Below the pieces are notes generated by a model. The model saw nothing but the letters and a program-made list of their open reading frames with translations. It was not told the origin of the DNA and searched no databases. From the NCBI RefSeq assembly GCF_014218295.1, contig NZ_AP023287.1:1798001-1862000 (forward strand): a stretch of 64,000 nucleotides of DNA, read 5' to 3'. The position numbers and the translations under genes were made by a program. The first letter of the stretch is position 1. Each line of letters begins with the position of its first letter. Positions 7,717 to 16,188 of this stretch are shown piece by piece. The DNA is from Mycolicibacterium litorale. GTDB lineage: Bacteria > Actinomycetota > Actinomycetes > Mycobacteriales > Mycobacteriaceae.

Positions 7717-8574
7717 ATGACGCAGGGCAGCGGATTCGCCGGCAAACGTTGTCTCCTCACCGGCGCTGCCAGCGGAATCGGGCGGGCCACCGCCCTGCGA
7801 CTGGCCCGCGAAGGCGCCGAGCTGTTCCTCACCGACCGGGATGGCCAGGGATTGGAGACCACCGTCGCCGATGCCCGCGCGCTGGGCGGCACGGTCGCGA
7901 TGCACCGGGCGCTCGACATCGCCGACTACGACGCCGTCGCGCAGTTCGCCGCCGACATCCACCGCGCGCACCCTGCGATGGACGTCGTCATGAACATCGC
8001 CGGCGTGTCCGCGTGGGGCACTGTCGACCGGTTGACCCACGAGCACTGGAAGTCGATGGTCGACATCAACCTGATGGGGCCCATCCACGTCATCGAGACG
8101 TTCGTGCCGCCGATGATCGAGGCGCGCCGCGGCGGCCACCTGGTCAACGTGTCCTCGGCGGCCGGACTGGTCGCCCTGCCCTGGCACGCCGCCTACAGTG
8201 CGAGCAAATACGGTCTGCGCGGGCTGTCGGAGGTGTTGCGCTTCGACCTCGCGCGCCATCGCATCGGGGTGTCGGTCGTGGTGCCCGGCGCGGTGAAAAC
8301 CCCACTGGTCCAGACGGTTCAGATCGCCGGCGTCGACCGTGAGGACCCGAATGTGCAGAAGTGGACGAACCGCTTCACCGGCCACGCCGTGTCCGCCGAG
8401 CATGTCGCCGAGCAGATCCTGCGCGGTGTGCGCCGCAACCGCTACCTCATCTACACCTCACCGGACATCCGCGCGTTCTACCTGTTCAAACGCACGATGT
8501 GGTGGCCGTACAGCGTCGCGATGCGGCAGGTCAACGTGATCTTCTCGCGCGCGTTGCGCCCCGCGCGCCGGTAG
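7717..8574 (+). CDS. Short-chain dehydrogenase/reductase (Rv3057c-like)
   Basis: 285 residues with a classical SDR layout: NAD(P)-binding TGAASGIG near residue 18, NIAG near residue 93, catalytic Ser in VNVSSAAG (about 144-151) and YxxxK in YSASK (about residues 160-164). A C-terminal extension (FYLFKRTMWWPYSVAMRQ) is amphipathic or membrane-associating. These enzymes oxidise or reduce alcohols and ketones. The gene follows the TetR gene on the same strand and is conserved beside CYP136, so it may act on the P450 product; the substrate is unknown. Confidence 0.85.
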   Translation: MTQGSGFAGKRCLLTGAASGIGRATALRLAREGAELFLTDRDGQGLETTVADARALGGTVAMHRALDIADYDAVAQFAADIHRAHPAMDVVMNIAGVSAWGTVDRLTHEHWKSMVDINLMGPIHVIETFVPPMIEARRGGHLVNVSSAAGLVALPWHAAYSASKYGLRGLSEVLRFDLARHRIGVSVVVPGAVKTPLVQTVQIAGVDREDPNVQKWTNRFTGHAVSAEHVAEQILRGVRRNRYLIYTSPDIRAFYLFKRTMWWPYSVAMRQVNVIFSRALRPARR

Positions 8575-8577
8575 GGA

Positions 8578-9750
8578 TCAGCGCTTGCCCCAGTCCCACG
8601 GTGGGGTGCTCAGCAGATCCTGGCCGTGGAGCCGCGTCTCGCCGAACTCCTTGTACAGCTCGAGGCGGACGGCGTCGCCGTCCTCGTCGAGCGGGACCGC
8701 CCCCAGCAGTTCGATCATCGCGGGGGAGTGGGTGACGACGACGACCTGCGTCTGTTCGGCGGCCGCGGTGACGAGTGCGGCCAACGGGCGGACGAGATCG
8801 GGGTGCAGGGAGGTCTCCGGTTCGTTGAGCACCATCAACGACGGTGGTTCGGGGCTGAGCAGCGCCGCCGCCCACAGCAGGAAACGCAGTGTGCCGTCGG
8901 ACAGTTCGGCGCACCGCAGCGCGCGAAGCATCCCGGGTTGGCGCAGCTGGAGGTCGAAAAGACCGTCGTGGACGGCGATCTCGACCGTCGCGCCGTCGAA
9001 GGCGTCGGCGACCGCGCGGGCGAGATCGTCTAAACCTGCCTCGAAGATCGTCTGCACCGCTGCGGGCAGATCGCTGCCGTCGGCGGAGAGCACCGGTGTG
9101 CGGGTACCGACCTGCGGGTGGCGTGCGGGCGCCGCCGCGTCCACTCGGAATCCGTCGTAGAAGCGCCAGTTCCGGAGCCGGTCGCGCACCGCCGTCAGCT
9201 CGGGCAGCGCACCGGCGAACTCGGCGAGCACGCTGCGATACGAGGGCAGGGCCCTGGTCAGCTCGTCGAAGCCGCGCCCGGATTCGGCACTCGCCTCCGC
9301 ATGTGGCCCGCCGCGGCGCACCAGCGTGGCGGCTGGACGCATGATGCGCCCGGCGAACACCGCTTCCCGTTTGATCTGCGGGTCGCGGGCGAAGAGCGAG
9401 TCCGGACCGGCGTGCTGCGGCAGGCCGAGGTCCACGAGGTAGCCCAGTTCATCTGTGGCATAGCCCATTTCGAGGGACACCGGCCGCGTGCGGACGGTGC
9501 CCTCCGTGGCGCCGGTGCGGCGGGCGCCCGCGGTCTGCTCGGGGCCGGCCCACAGCACCGACTGCAGTCCGCCTTCACGCGCCAGGGAGCCGATCACCTC
9601 ACCGCGACCGCAGTCGGCCAAGAGTACCAGCGCGCGGTACAGCGACGATTTGCCACTGCCGTTGGCGCCGGTCACCACGGTCAGCCGGCGCAGCGGCAAC
9701 ACCACGTCACGTAACGAGCGGTAGCCGCGGATGGCGACGGTCGTGAGCAT
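8578..9750 (-). CDS. AAA/ABC-type ATPase (RecF/SMC-like, AAA_21 family)
   Basis: 390 residues from ATG 9750. Walker A is TGANGSGKSS (about residues 27-36). The long middle region has no recognised domain. The C-terminal half carries an ABC-like signature (ELSDGTLRFLLWAAAL), Walker B with catalytic acid (PSLMVLNEPETSLHP) and the switch histidine (VVVVTHSPAMIELL). This layout is the AAA_21/OLD-like group of stand-alone ATPases, some linked to DNA repair or defence. It has no nuclease (TOPRIM) domain and no partner gene that suggests a defence system. It ends 4 bases from the convergent SDR and lies between SDR and dinB. Confidence 0.75.
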   Translation of the reverse strand: MLTTVAIRGYRSLRDVVLPLRRLTVVTGANGSGKSSLYRALVLLADCGRGEVIGSLAREGGLQSVLWAGPEQTAGARRTGATEGTVRTRPVSLEMGYATDELGYLVDLGLPQHAGPDSLFARDPQIKREAVFAGRIMRPAATLVRRGGPHAEASAESGRGFDELTRALPSYRSVLAEFAGALPELTAVRDRLRNWRFYDGFRVDAAAPARHPQVGTRTPVLSADGSDLPAAVQTIFEAGLDDLARAVADAFDGATVEIAVHDGLFDLQLRQPGMLRALRCAELSDGTLRFLLWAAALLSPEPPSLMVLNEPETSLHPDLVRPLAALVTAAAEQTQVVVVTHSPAMIELLGAVPLDEDGDAVRLELYKEFGETRLHGQDLLSTPPWDWGKR

Positions 9751-9760
9751 GGCCCCCACG

Positions 9761-10816
9761 CTATGGGTTCGCGCCGACAACCGGTTCCGGCATCGCCAGT
9801 TCGAGGCGGACCCCGAGGAGCCGGATCGGCCGGTCGAGGTCGAACCGCCCCAGCACGTCGAGTGCGGTGCTGGTGACGACGGCGGCGTCGGTGCTCGCGG
9901 CGGGCAGCTTGCGGATCTTCGTGCGCGTGTAGAACGTGCTGGTGCGCACCGTCACCGCGACGCGGGTGACGACGCGTCCGGCGTCGACGACCTCGGACAG
10001 GGTCTGCTCGGCCAGGCGCACCACCGCCGCTTCCATCTCGGCGCGGTCGGTGAGGTCCTGCGGGAAGGTGATGACGTGGCTGCGGGAGCGTGGCACCCAT
10101 GGTTGTGGGCTGACCTCGCTGTCCCCGCCGCCCTTGGCCAGCAACAGGATCCACAGCCCGGTCGTCGGCCCGAACGCCGACGTCAGCATCGTCGCATCGG
10201 TGGCCGCCAGATCGGCCACCGTGGTGACGCCCATCGCGGCGAGCTTCTTGGCGGTCTTGGGTCCCACGCCCCACAGTGCGTCGACCGGGCGGTCGCCCAT
10301 CACGGCCATCCAGTCGGCGTCGGTGAGCATGAAGACACCACCCGGCTTGCCGAATCCGGTGGCGACCTTGGCGCGCTGTTTGTTGTCGCTGATGCCGACC
10401 GAACACGACAGCCCGGTCCCGGCGACCACCTCGCGGATGCGGTCGGCGAGCGCGAACGGGTCGTCGACGTCCGCGCCGACGTAGGCCTCGTCCCAGCCCC
10501 ACACCTCCACGGGGTGGCCCAGATCGCGGAGCAACCCCATCACCTGATCGGAGGCCTCGTCGTAGGCGGCGGTGTCCGACGGGAGGAACGTCGCGTCCGG
10601 GCAGCGTCGCGCCGCCACCCGCAGCGGCATCCCGGCGTGCACCCCGTATTCACGCGCCGGATACGACGCGCACGTCACCACCTTGCGGGGTTCGGTCGGG
10701 TCCCCGCTGCCGCCGACGATGACGGGCAGCCCCTCCAGTTCGGGATGCCTGCGCAGTTCGACCGAGGCGAGGAACTGGTCGAGGTCGACGTGCAGGATCC
10801 AGCGCGGCACGGTCAC
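9761..10816 (-). CDS. dinB: DNA polymerase IV, Y family
   Basis: 351 residues from GTG 10816. Y-family metal-binding residues are present: D11 in HVDLDQF, and D109-E110 in VWGWDEAYVG. The finger/palm region (VVTCASYPAREYGVHAGMP) and helix-hairpin-helix (VDALWGVGPKTAKKLAAMG) are intact, as is the little finger (RSRSHVITFPQDLTD). It replicates past lesions with low fidelity. It matches M. tuberculosis Rv3056 in place. Its start overlaps the stop of the upstream TetR gene by four bases (GTGA), so the two are translated together. I see no C-terminal clamp-binding motif I would be sure of. Confidence 0.9.
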   Translation of the reverse strand: MTVPRWILHVDLDQFLASVELRRHPELEGLPVIVGGSGDPTEPRKVVTCASYPAREYGVHAGMPLRVAARRCPDATFLPSDTAAYDEASDQVMGLLRDLGHPVEVWGWDEAYVGADVDDPFALADRIREVVAGTGLSCSVGISDNKQRAKVATGFGKPGGVFMLTDADWMAVMGDRPVDALWGVGPKTAKKLAAMGVTTVADLAATDATMLTSAFGPTTGLWILLLAKGGGDSEVSPQPWVPRSRSHVITFPQDLTDRAEMEAAVVRLAEQTLSEVVDAGRVVTRVAVTVRTSTFYTRTKIRKLPAASTDAAVVTSTALDVLGRFDLDRPIRLLGVRLELAMPEPVVGANP

Positions 10817-11415
10817 CGTCCGCAGAGCTTGGTGGCCACGCCTTCCCACGCCGCGCCCAGATCGTCGAGGGTGGCGCCTTCGGCGAGGCGGTGCTCGACG
10901 TAGTCGGCGTCGAGCAGGGCGGTCAGCGCGGTGGTCTGCGCATCGAGGTCTCCGGTGGTGTCGGCCGTCTGCAGCAGCATCCGGACATGGGCATGGTGCA
11001 GCGCGGCCGGCCCGCTGAACCGCGTCTGCGGATCCCGTCCGGCGTCCGACAGCAGGGCGTGGTGGTCGTGGACGAAGGTGAGCCGGGCCCGCCCGTACGC
11101 CACGAGTCGGTCGAGCGGCGCGGCGCCGGGTCCCAGCGGCGGCGGGCCGAACATGAAGGCCTGCTGATGGGCCTTCTCGTTCTCGTCGAGGAGAACCATC
11201 ATCAGGCCGGCGCGGCTGCCGAAGCGGCGGAACAGCGTGCCCTTGCCGACTCCTGCGGCCGCGGCGATGTCGTCGGTGCTGACCGCGCCGGCCCCCCGTT
11301 CGGCGATGAGCCGGCGGGCGGCCTCGAGCAACAGAGTCCGGTTGCGCGCGGCATCACCACGCTCCTGCGGCGCGTCGACCACCGGGAGCGGGGCGATCCG
11401 TTCGGGGGCGCTCAC
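10813..11415 (-). CDS. TetR-family regulator (Rv3055-like)
   Basis: 200 residues from GTG 11415. The helix-turn-helix is at about residues 22-65 (NRTLLLEAARRLIAERGAGAVSTDDIAAAAGVGKGTLFRRFGSRAGLMMVLL spans it). The C-terminal domain is helical with no known ligand motif. It overlaps dinB by four bases, so a TetR repressor and polymerase IV form one operon, as in M. tuberculosis. It is divergent from the flavin reductase, with a CGGAC-CGTA-GTCCG palindrome between them. Confidence 0.85.
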   Translation of the reverse strand: MSAPERIAPLPVVDAPQERGDAARNRTLLLEAARRLIAERGAGAVSTDDIAAAAGVGKGTLFRRFGSRAGLMMVLLDENEKAHQQAFMFGPPPLGPGAAPLDRLVAYGRARLTFVHDHHALLSDAGRDPQTRFSGPAALHHAHVRMLLQTADTTGDLDAQTTALTALLDADYVEHRLAEGATLDDLGAAWEGVATKLCGR

Positions 11416-11445
11416 GACCTCGACTCTAGCCGAGCGGGAATTAAT

Positions 11446-11459
11446 CGGACCGTAGTCCG
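11446..11459. promoter_or_regulatory. Candidate TetR operator, flavin reductase/TetR-dinB intergenic
   Basis: CGGAC-CGTA-GTCCG is a palindrome with perfect 5-bp arms in the 83-bp divergent region, next to the A/T-rich stretch GGAATTAAT. The position, 31 bp from the TetR start and 40 bp from the reductase start, fits control of both genes by the TetR protein. Confidence 0.55.
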
Positions 11460-11498
11460 GTTTGGGCTCGTGGAATCGACCCGAGGGAAGGAATCGAG

Positions 11499-12101
11499 AT
11501 GGCGGATGTGAACGTGTTGGTGCTCGTGGGCAGCCTGCGGAAGGCCTCGGTGAATCGTCAGCTCGCGGAGTTGGCGGTCGAGTCGGCCCCGGAGGGTGTC
11601 GTGCTGCGGGTGTTCGACGGCCTCGGCGAGGTGCCTTTCTACAACGAGGACATCGACAACGAGGACATCGACAACGAGGACATCGACGGCGAGGACATCG
11701 ACGGCGAGGACATCGACGGCGAGTCGGTGCCGGAACCGGCGCGCGCGCTGCGCGCCGCGGCCGAGGCGGCCGACGCCGCGCTGGTGGTCACCCCCGAGTA
11801 CAACGGCAGCATTCCCGGAGTGCTCAAGAACGCGATCGACTGGCTGTCGCGGCCTTGGGGTCAGAGCGCGCTGAAGGACAAGCCGCTCGCGGTCGTCGGT
11901 GCTGCGCTCGGTCGCTACGGCGGCAAGTGGGCGCACGACGAGACGCGCAAGTCCTTCGGTGTCGCGGGCCCCCGCGTGATCGACGACCTCGAGCTGTCCG
12001 TGCCGGCCGCATTGCTGGACGGTAGGCATCCCCGGGAGAACGCCGAGGTGGCGGGGGCGTTGCGGGCGGTCATCGAGAAGCTGGCCGCTGCCGTCGGGTG
12101 A
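11499..12101 (+). CDS. NAD(P)H-dependent FMN reductase (Rv3054c-like) with tandem-repeat insertion
   Basis: 200 residues. It has the flavodoxin-like start VLVLVGSLRKASVNRQLAELA (FMN phosphate loop) and the flavin-contacting TPEYNGSIPGVLKNAIDWLSR near residues 100-120, as in azoreductase/ChrR-type quinone reductases. The C-terminal part ends in a long helix. Between FYNEDID and SVPEPARAL the protein carries a run of (N/G)EDID units absent from ordinary family members, which adds about 20 acidic residues before the first helix of the second half. It is divergent from the TetR-dinB operon. ATG 11499 has a GGGAAGG ribosome site. Confidence 0.85.
   Translation: MADVNVLVLVGSLRKASVNRQLAELAVESAPEGVVLRVFDGLGEVPFYNEDIDNEDIDNEDIDGEDIDGEDIDGESVPEPARALRAAAEAADAALVVTPEYNGSIPGVLKNAIDWLSRPWGQSALKDKPLAVVGAALGRYGGKWAHDETRKSFGVAGPRVIDDLELSVPAALLDGRHPRENAEVAGALRAVIEKLAAAVG
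11643..11717 (+). repeat. 15-bp tandem repeat, five in-frame copies
   Basis: Five exact-length 15-bp units (11643, 11658, 11673, 11688, 11703) encode three NEDID and two GEDID copies, followed by a partial GE at 11718-11723. Units differ only in the first codon (AAC or GGC). It is an in-frame minisatellite inside the FMN reductase gene, so slippage would change protein length without a frameshift. Confidence 0.95.
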
Positions 12102-12234
12102 GCGGTGCGCTCGACGGTGCCCGGACCGCTCTGCCGCCCCGCGGTGTTTGCTGGGCGCGTCGTGGCGCCGTCCGCCCCACACCGCTTGTCGGTGCCAGGT
12201 GGTAGACCTGCCCATATATAGCGACACACTCACG

Positions 12235-12258
12235 GTCCGGCGTGGCGACACGCCGGAC
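12235..12258. other. GNRA-loop hairpin
   Basis: Ten-base perfect arms (GTCCGGCGTG pairing with CACGCCGGAC) close a GCGA tetraloop, a stable RNA form. It lies 134 bases after the flavin reductase stop. The lack of a T-run argues against a classic terminator, though mycobacterial terminators often lack one. Confidence 0.55.
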
Positions 12259-12309
12259 GAAACCGGCGGCGGAGGCTTACGACCTGGGAATTCCAAAAAT
12301 GTCATTCAG

Positions 12310-12352
12310 AACATCTTGTATCTGTTCGCGATGTCGGCCACTAGGTGTAGTG
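12310..12352. promoter_or_regulatory. Candidate NrdR boxes upstream of nrdHIE
   Basis: CACTA-GGTG-TAGTG (12339-12352, followed by TC) is a perfect-arm palindrome. It shares ACTA-N4-TAGTGTC with the site upstream of nrdF at 21859. About 30 bp upstream (12310-12318) lies AACATCTTG, which resembles AACATGTGG 31 bp upstream of the nrdF box. Paired boxes about three helical turns apart are typical of NrdR, the ATP/dATP-sensing repressor of ribonucleotide reductase genes. The strong box is clear; the second is degenerate. Confidence 0.6.
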
Positions 12353-12564
12353 TCTTGCTCACCGACAGGCCCCAGAGTTCGGAGGCCGGCCGGAGCGCAG
12401 AATCCGGTGGGGCCGGGCATCCGACCTCATGGAGACGCGCCTCGGTCGACCAGGAATTTCCGGGCCTGCGGGCCGCTGAACACTACAGCGGCAGATTGTG
12501 CCGAACCAGTTGCCAGACAGATTTGATTTCACGACCGCCGTTCGCGTAAGGAGCCGTACCGCCG

Positions 12565-12804
12565 ATGACCGTCACCGTGTACACCAAGCCCGCATGCGTG
12601 CAGTGCAACGCCACCTACAAGGCGCTGGACAAGCAGGGCATCGACTACGAGATCGTCGACATCACCCTGGACAGCGAGGCGCGTGACTACGTCATGGCGC
12701 TGGGTTACCTGCAGGCTCCGGTCGTGGTGGCCGGCAACGATCACTGGTCGGGCTTCCGTCCGGACCGGATCAAGGCGCTGTCCGGCGTGGCCGCCACCGC
12801 CTGA
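12565..12804 (+). CDS. nrdH: NrdH redoxin
   Basis: 79 residues. The redox-active CVQC (C11 and C14) follows the first strand ([11 protein letters not shown]), and the [13 protein letters not shown] element is present as [12 protein letters not shown] near the C terminus, the hallmark of NrdH rather than glutaredoxin. It reduces the class Ib ribonucleotide reductase NrdE with electrons from thioredoxin reductase. ATG 12565 has AAGGAG upstream. It is first in nrdH-nrdI-nrdE and lies behind a candidate NrdR site. Confidence 0.95.
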   Translation: MTVTVYTKPACVQCNATYKALDKQGIDYEIVDITLDSEARDYVMALGYLQAPVVVAGNDHWSGFRPDRIKALSGVAATA

Positions 12805-12844
12805 CGGGTACGCGGGTACTGCGGGCCCGACGGGAAGGACTGTG

Positions 12845-13291
12845 ATGGGCAACCTGGTGTACTTCTCCAGCGTCTCGGAGAACACCCACCGCTTCGTCCA
12901 GAAGCTGGGACTGCCCGCGACGCGGATCCCCCTGCACGGCCGCATCGAGGTCGACGAGCCCTATGTGCTGGTGCTGCCCACCTACGGCGGTGGGCACGCG
13001 AACGGGCCCGATCCCGACGCCGGGGGTTACGTCCCCAAACAGGTCATCGCATTCCTCAACAACGAGCACAACCGGTCGTTGATCCGCGGCGTCATCGCCG
13101 CGGGTAACACCAACTTCGGCGCTGAATTCGGCTATGCGGGCGACGTGGTGTCCCGCAAGTGCGGCGTCCCGTACCTCTACCGTTTCGAGTTGATGGGGAC
13201 GACCGACGACGTCCTCGCCGTCCGCGCCGGTCTTGAATCTTTCTGGAAGGAACAGACGTGTCACCCACCGTCACAGCTGCAGAGCCTGTAA
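12845..13291 (+). CDS. nrdI: NrdI flavodoxin, class Ib RNR activator
   Basis: 148 residues from ATG 12845. It has the flavodoxin phosphate loop variant [12 protein letters not shown], the FMN-stacking LVLPTYGGG and the GNTNFGAEF loop. NrdI supplies superoxide or peroxide that oxidises the Mn2 site of NrdF to make the tyrosyl radical. The gene overlaps nrdE by 34 bases; NrdI reads through the nrdE start, ending [17 protein letters not shown], so translation is coupled. Confidence 0.95.
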   Translation: MGNLVYFSSVSENTHRFVQKLGLPATRIPLHGRIEVDEPYVLVLPTYGGGHANGPDPDAGGYVPKQVIAFLNNEHNRSLIRGVIAAGNTNFGAEFGYAGDVVSRKCGVPYLYRFELMGTTDDVLAVRAGLESFWKEQTCHPPSQLQSL

Positions 13292-15426
13292 CCACCGGCG
13301 CGCACGCGCTCCCCGGGGAGACCGACTACCACGCGCTCAACGCGATGCTGAACCTGTACGACAAGGACGGCAGGATTCAGTTCGACAAGGACGTGCTCGC
13401 CGCGCGCGAGTACTTCCTGCAGCACGTCAACCAGAACACGGTGTTCTTCCACAGTCAGGACGAGAAGCTCGACTACCTGATCGAGAAGGAGTACTACGAG
13501 CGCGAGGTCCTCGACCAATACTCGCGCAACTTCGTCAAGAGCCTGCTCGACCGCGCCTACGCCAAGAAGTTCCGCTTCCCGACCTTCCTCGGGGCGTTCA
13601 AGTACTACACCTCCTACACGCTCAAGACGTTCGACGGGAAGCGCTACCTCGAGCGGTTCGAGGACCGTGTGGTGATGGTGGCGCTGACGCTGGCGGCCGG
13701 CGACACCACGCTCGCCGAGAAGCTCGTCGACGAGATCATCGACGGACGCTTCCAGCCGGCCACCCCGACGTTCCTGAACTCGGGCAAAAAGCAACGGGGA
13801 GAGCCGGTTTCGTGCTTCCTCCTTCGCATCGAAGACAACATGGAGTCGATCGGGCGCTCGATCAACTCCGCACTGCAGCTGTCCAAGCGCGGCGGCGGAG
13901 TGGCCCTGCTGCTGACCAACATCCGCGAGCACGGCGCACCGATCAAGAACATCGAGAACCAGAGCTCGGGCGTCATCCCGATCATGAAGCTGCTCGAGGA
14001 CTCGTTCTCCTACGCCAACCAGCTGGGTGCCCGGCAGGGTGCGGGCGCGGTGTACCTGCACGCACACCACCCCGACATCTACCGGTTCCTCGACACCAAA
14101 CGCGAGAACGCCGACGAGAAGATCCGCATCAAGACGCTGAGCCTCGGTGTGGTGATCCCGGACATCACGTTCGAGCTGGCGAAGAAGAACGAGGACATGT
14201 ACCTGTTCTCGCCCTACGACGTCGAGCGGGTGTACGGCCTGCCGTTCGCCGACATCTCGGTCACCGAGAAGTACTACGAGATGGTCGACGACTCGCGGAT
14301 CCGCAAGACGAAGATCAAGGCGCGGGAGTTCTTCCAGACGCTCGCCGAGCTGCAGTTCGAATCGGGTTACCCGTACATCATGTTCGAGGACACGGTGAAC
14401 CGGTCGAACCCCATCGACGGCAAGATCACCCACTCCAACCTGTGCTCGGAGATCCTGCAGGTCTCCACGCCGTCGGAGTTCAACGACGACCTGTCGTATG
14501 CGAAGGTGGGTAAGGACATCTCCTGCAACCTGGGGTCGCTCAACATCGCCAAGGCGATGGACTCCCCGGACTTCGCGCAGACCATCGAGGTCGCGATCCG
14601 AGCGCTCACCGCGGTGAGCGATCAGACGCACATCACGTCGGTGCCGTCGATCGAGCAGGGCAACAACGACTCTCACGCAATCGGCCTCGGGCAGATGAAC
14701 CTGCACGGCTACCTGGCCCGTGAGCGCATCTTCTACGGGTCCGAAGAGGGTGTGGACTTCACCAACATCTACTTCTACACCGTGCTCTACCACGCGCTGC
14801 GGGCGTCGAATCGCATTGCGATCGAACGCGGTACGCACTTCAAGGGCTTCGAGCGTTCCAAGTACGCGTCGGGGGAGTTCTTCGACAAGTACACCGAACA
14901 GACGTGGCAACCCAAGACTGAGCGGGTCCGTCGGCTCTTCGCCGATGCCAACATCCGCATCCCGAATCAGGACGACTGGAAGCGGTTGAAGGAGTCGGTG
15001 CAGGAGCACGGCATCTACAACCAGAACCTGCAGGCGGTGCCGCCGACGGGGTCGATCTCCTACATCAACCACTCGACCAGCTCGATCCACCCGGTGGCGA
15101 GCAAGATCGAGATCCGCAAGGAAGGCAAGATCGGACGCGTCTACTACCCGGCGCCGTACATGACGAACGACAACCTGGAGTACTACCAGGACGCGTACGA
15201 GATCGGCTACGAGAAGATCATCGACACGTACGCCGCGGCGACCCAACACGTCGACCAGGGGCTGAGCCTGACGCTGTTCTTCAAGGACACCGCGACGACG
15301 CGCGACGTGAACAAGGCGCAGATCTACGCGTGGCGCAAGGGCATCAAGACGCTGTACTACATCCGGCTGCGCCAGATGGCGTTGGAGGGCACCGAAGTCG
15401 AGGGTTGCGTCAGCTGCATGCTGTGA
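13258..15426 (+). CDS. nrdE: Ribonucleoside-diphosphate reductase, class Ib alpha subunit
   Basis: 722 residues from GTG 13258, nearly collinear with mycobacterial NrdE. Visible active-site parts are the finger loop HSNLCSEI with [27 protein letters not shown], and the C-terminal redox pair [10 protein letters not shown] (C717 and C720) that receives electrons from NrdH. The N terminus lacks an ATP cone, as is usual for class Ib. It reduces NDPs to dNDPs with the radical from NrdF. The gene overlaps nrdI; nrdF is 6.5 kb away, as in M. tuberculosis. Confidence 0.97.
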   Translation: MSPTVTAAEPVTTGAHALPGETDYHALNAMLNLYDKDGRIQFDKDVLAAREYFLQHVNQNTVFFHSQDEKLDYLIEKEYYEREVLDQYSRNFVKSLLDRAYAKKFRFPTFLGAFKYYTSYTLKTFDGKRYLERFEDRVVMVALTLAAGDTTLAEKLVDEIIDGRFQPATPTFLNSGKKQRGEPVSCFLLRIEDNMESIGRSINSALQLSKRGGGVALLLTNIREHGAPIKNIENQSSGVIPIMKLLEDSFSYANQLGARQGAGAVYLHAHHPDIYRFLDTKRENADEKIRIKTLSLGVVIPDITFELAKKNEDMYLFSPYDVERVYGLPFADISVTEKYYEMVDDSRIRKTKIKAREFFQTLAELQFESGYPYIMFEDTVNRSNPIDGKITHSNLCSEILQVSTPSEFNDDLSYAKVGKDISCNLGSLNIAKAMDSPDFAQTIEVAIRALTAVSDQTHITSVPSIEQGNNDSHAIGLGQMNLHGYLARERIFYGSEEGVDFTNIYFYTVLYHALRASNRIAIERGTHFKGFERSKYASGEFFDKYTEQTWQPKTERVRRLFADANIRIPNQDDWKRLKESVQEHGIYNQNLQAVPPTGSISYINHSTSSIHPVASKIEIRKEGKIGRVYYPAPYMTNDNLEYYQDAYEIGYEKIIDTYAAATQHVDQGLSLTLFFKDTATTRDVNKAQIYAWRKGIKTLYYIRLRQMALEGTEVEGCVSCML

Positions 15427-15498
15427 CGCACCGCGAGTGTCGGTTTGTGCATGCCTTCGCGCGGTTAGGCGTCTATCAACGCGACGCTCGGCGCGAGT

Positions 15499-15663
15499 AT
15501 GTCGACAACCGTTGAGGCGATTCTCATCACCGCGCTGGTGCTCGGGATCGTCGTGGCGCTGTTCGCCATGATCTCCATCTGGGAGAAGTGGGGCAAGGGT
15601 TCTCGACTCGAGCGGCGCGTCGATCGGTTCTTCGACCGCCTCAGCGAGCTGTTCGACCGCTAG
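15499..15663 (+). CDS. Small single-pass membrane protein, 54 aa
   Basis: ATG 15499 to TAG 15661 encodes 54 residues: a short polar N terminus (MSTTVEA), one strong transmembrane segment (ILITALVLGIVVALFAMISIW), then a basic/acidic amphipathic helix (RLERRVDRFFDRLSELFDR). I do not recognise the family. The membrane helix plus juxtamembrane amphipathic helix is a common plan of small regulatory membrane proteins. It lies 72 bases after nrdE and 81 before the VOC gene. No strong ribosome site is visible, only GCGCGAGT before the ATG. Confidence 0.55.
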   Translation: MSTTVEAILITALVLGIVVALFAMISIWEKWGKGSRLERRVDRFFDRLSELFDR

Positions 15664-15744
15664 CGATGAGTGCGCGCTCCGCGCCGGGTCTGTACCGCAA
15701 CGGTATCCACCAGGATTCCGCTGACCCACCGGGAGGTACCGCGT

Positions 15745-16188
15745 ATGCACAGACCGATCTTCGTCAACCTGCCCGTCGCCGACGTCGACCGCTCGCGGAC
15801 GTTCTTCACCGAACTCGGGTACACCTTCAACGAGTCGTTCTGCAACGACACGACGCTGGTTGTCGTACTGGGCGACAACCTGTTCGCCATGCTCATACAG
15901 CGCGAGGTGTTCGACTCCTTCCACCCGGCGCAGACCGCCGATGCGACCAAGGTGAAGGAGTGCGTCATCTGCCTCGGCGTCGACAGCAGGGACGCGGTGG
16001 ACGCCCTGGTGGAGCGTGCCATCGCCGCGGGCGGTACGGCGGGCGACTGCGAGGACGAAGAGTCCATGTACGGCCGGAGCTACAACGACCCGGACGGCCA
16101 CTCCTGGCAGATCTTCTGGTTCGACACCGCCGCCGACGCGTCCGACGACATCAGTTCTCGCGACCCTGCTGCGCCCGCAGCGCCTTGA
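15745..16188 (+). CDS. VOC-fold (glyoxalase/extradiol-type) protein
   Basis: 147 residues, one VOC module: FVNLPVADVDRSRTFFTELGYTFN, then TTLVVVLGDNLFAMLI, and the second half VDALVERAIAAGGTAG...YGRSYNDPDGHSWQIFWFD. The closing DPDGHSWQIFW is typical of the PhnB/glyoxalase-like subgroup. These proteins often bind a divalent metal, but not every family ligand is identifiable here. ATG 15745 has GGGAGG upstream. The 3' end overlaps the convergent DUF5997 gene by 38 bases. The substrate is unknown. Confidence 0.8.
   Translation: MHRPIFVNLPVADVDRSRTFFTELGYTFNESFCNDTTLVVVLGDNLFAMLIQREVFDSFHPAQTADATKVKECVICLGVDSRDAVDALVERAIAAGGTAGDCEDEESMYGRSYNDPDGHSWQIFWFDTAADASDDISSRDPAAPAAP

Larger units (their letters stand above)
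12102..12564. other. 463-bp intergenic region upstream of nrdH
   Basis: No convincing gene lies here. It holds an A/T-rich CATATATAG patch at about 12212-12220, a perfect hairpin at 12235-12258 (10-bp arms starting GTCCGGCGTG, loop GCGA, no T-tract), and an NrdR-like palindrome at 12339-12352. The remaining 200 bases before nrdH show no hairpin or motif I can name and may be a long 5' leader. The distance between palindrome and start codon (213 bp) is unusually long. Confidence 0.6.

Noticed and set aside
8578..9750. AAA ATPase as part of an anti-phage defence system
   Set aside because: It lacks a nuclease domain and no effector gene is adjacent; the neighbours are an SDR and dinB from a conserved block.
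11643..11723. Tandem repeat as CRISPR or assembly error
   Set aside because: Units are 15 bp with no spacers, keep the reading frame and encode a consistent pentapeptide, so CRISPR is excluded; an assembly error cannot be excluded but is not needed.
12102..12564. Cobalamin riboswitch upstream of nrdH
   Set aside because: The conserved B12-box is not present; only a simple hairpin and an NrdR-like palindrome are seen.
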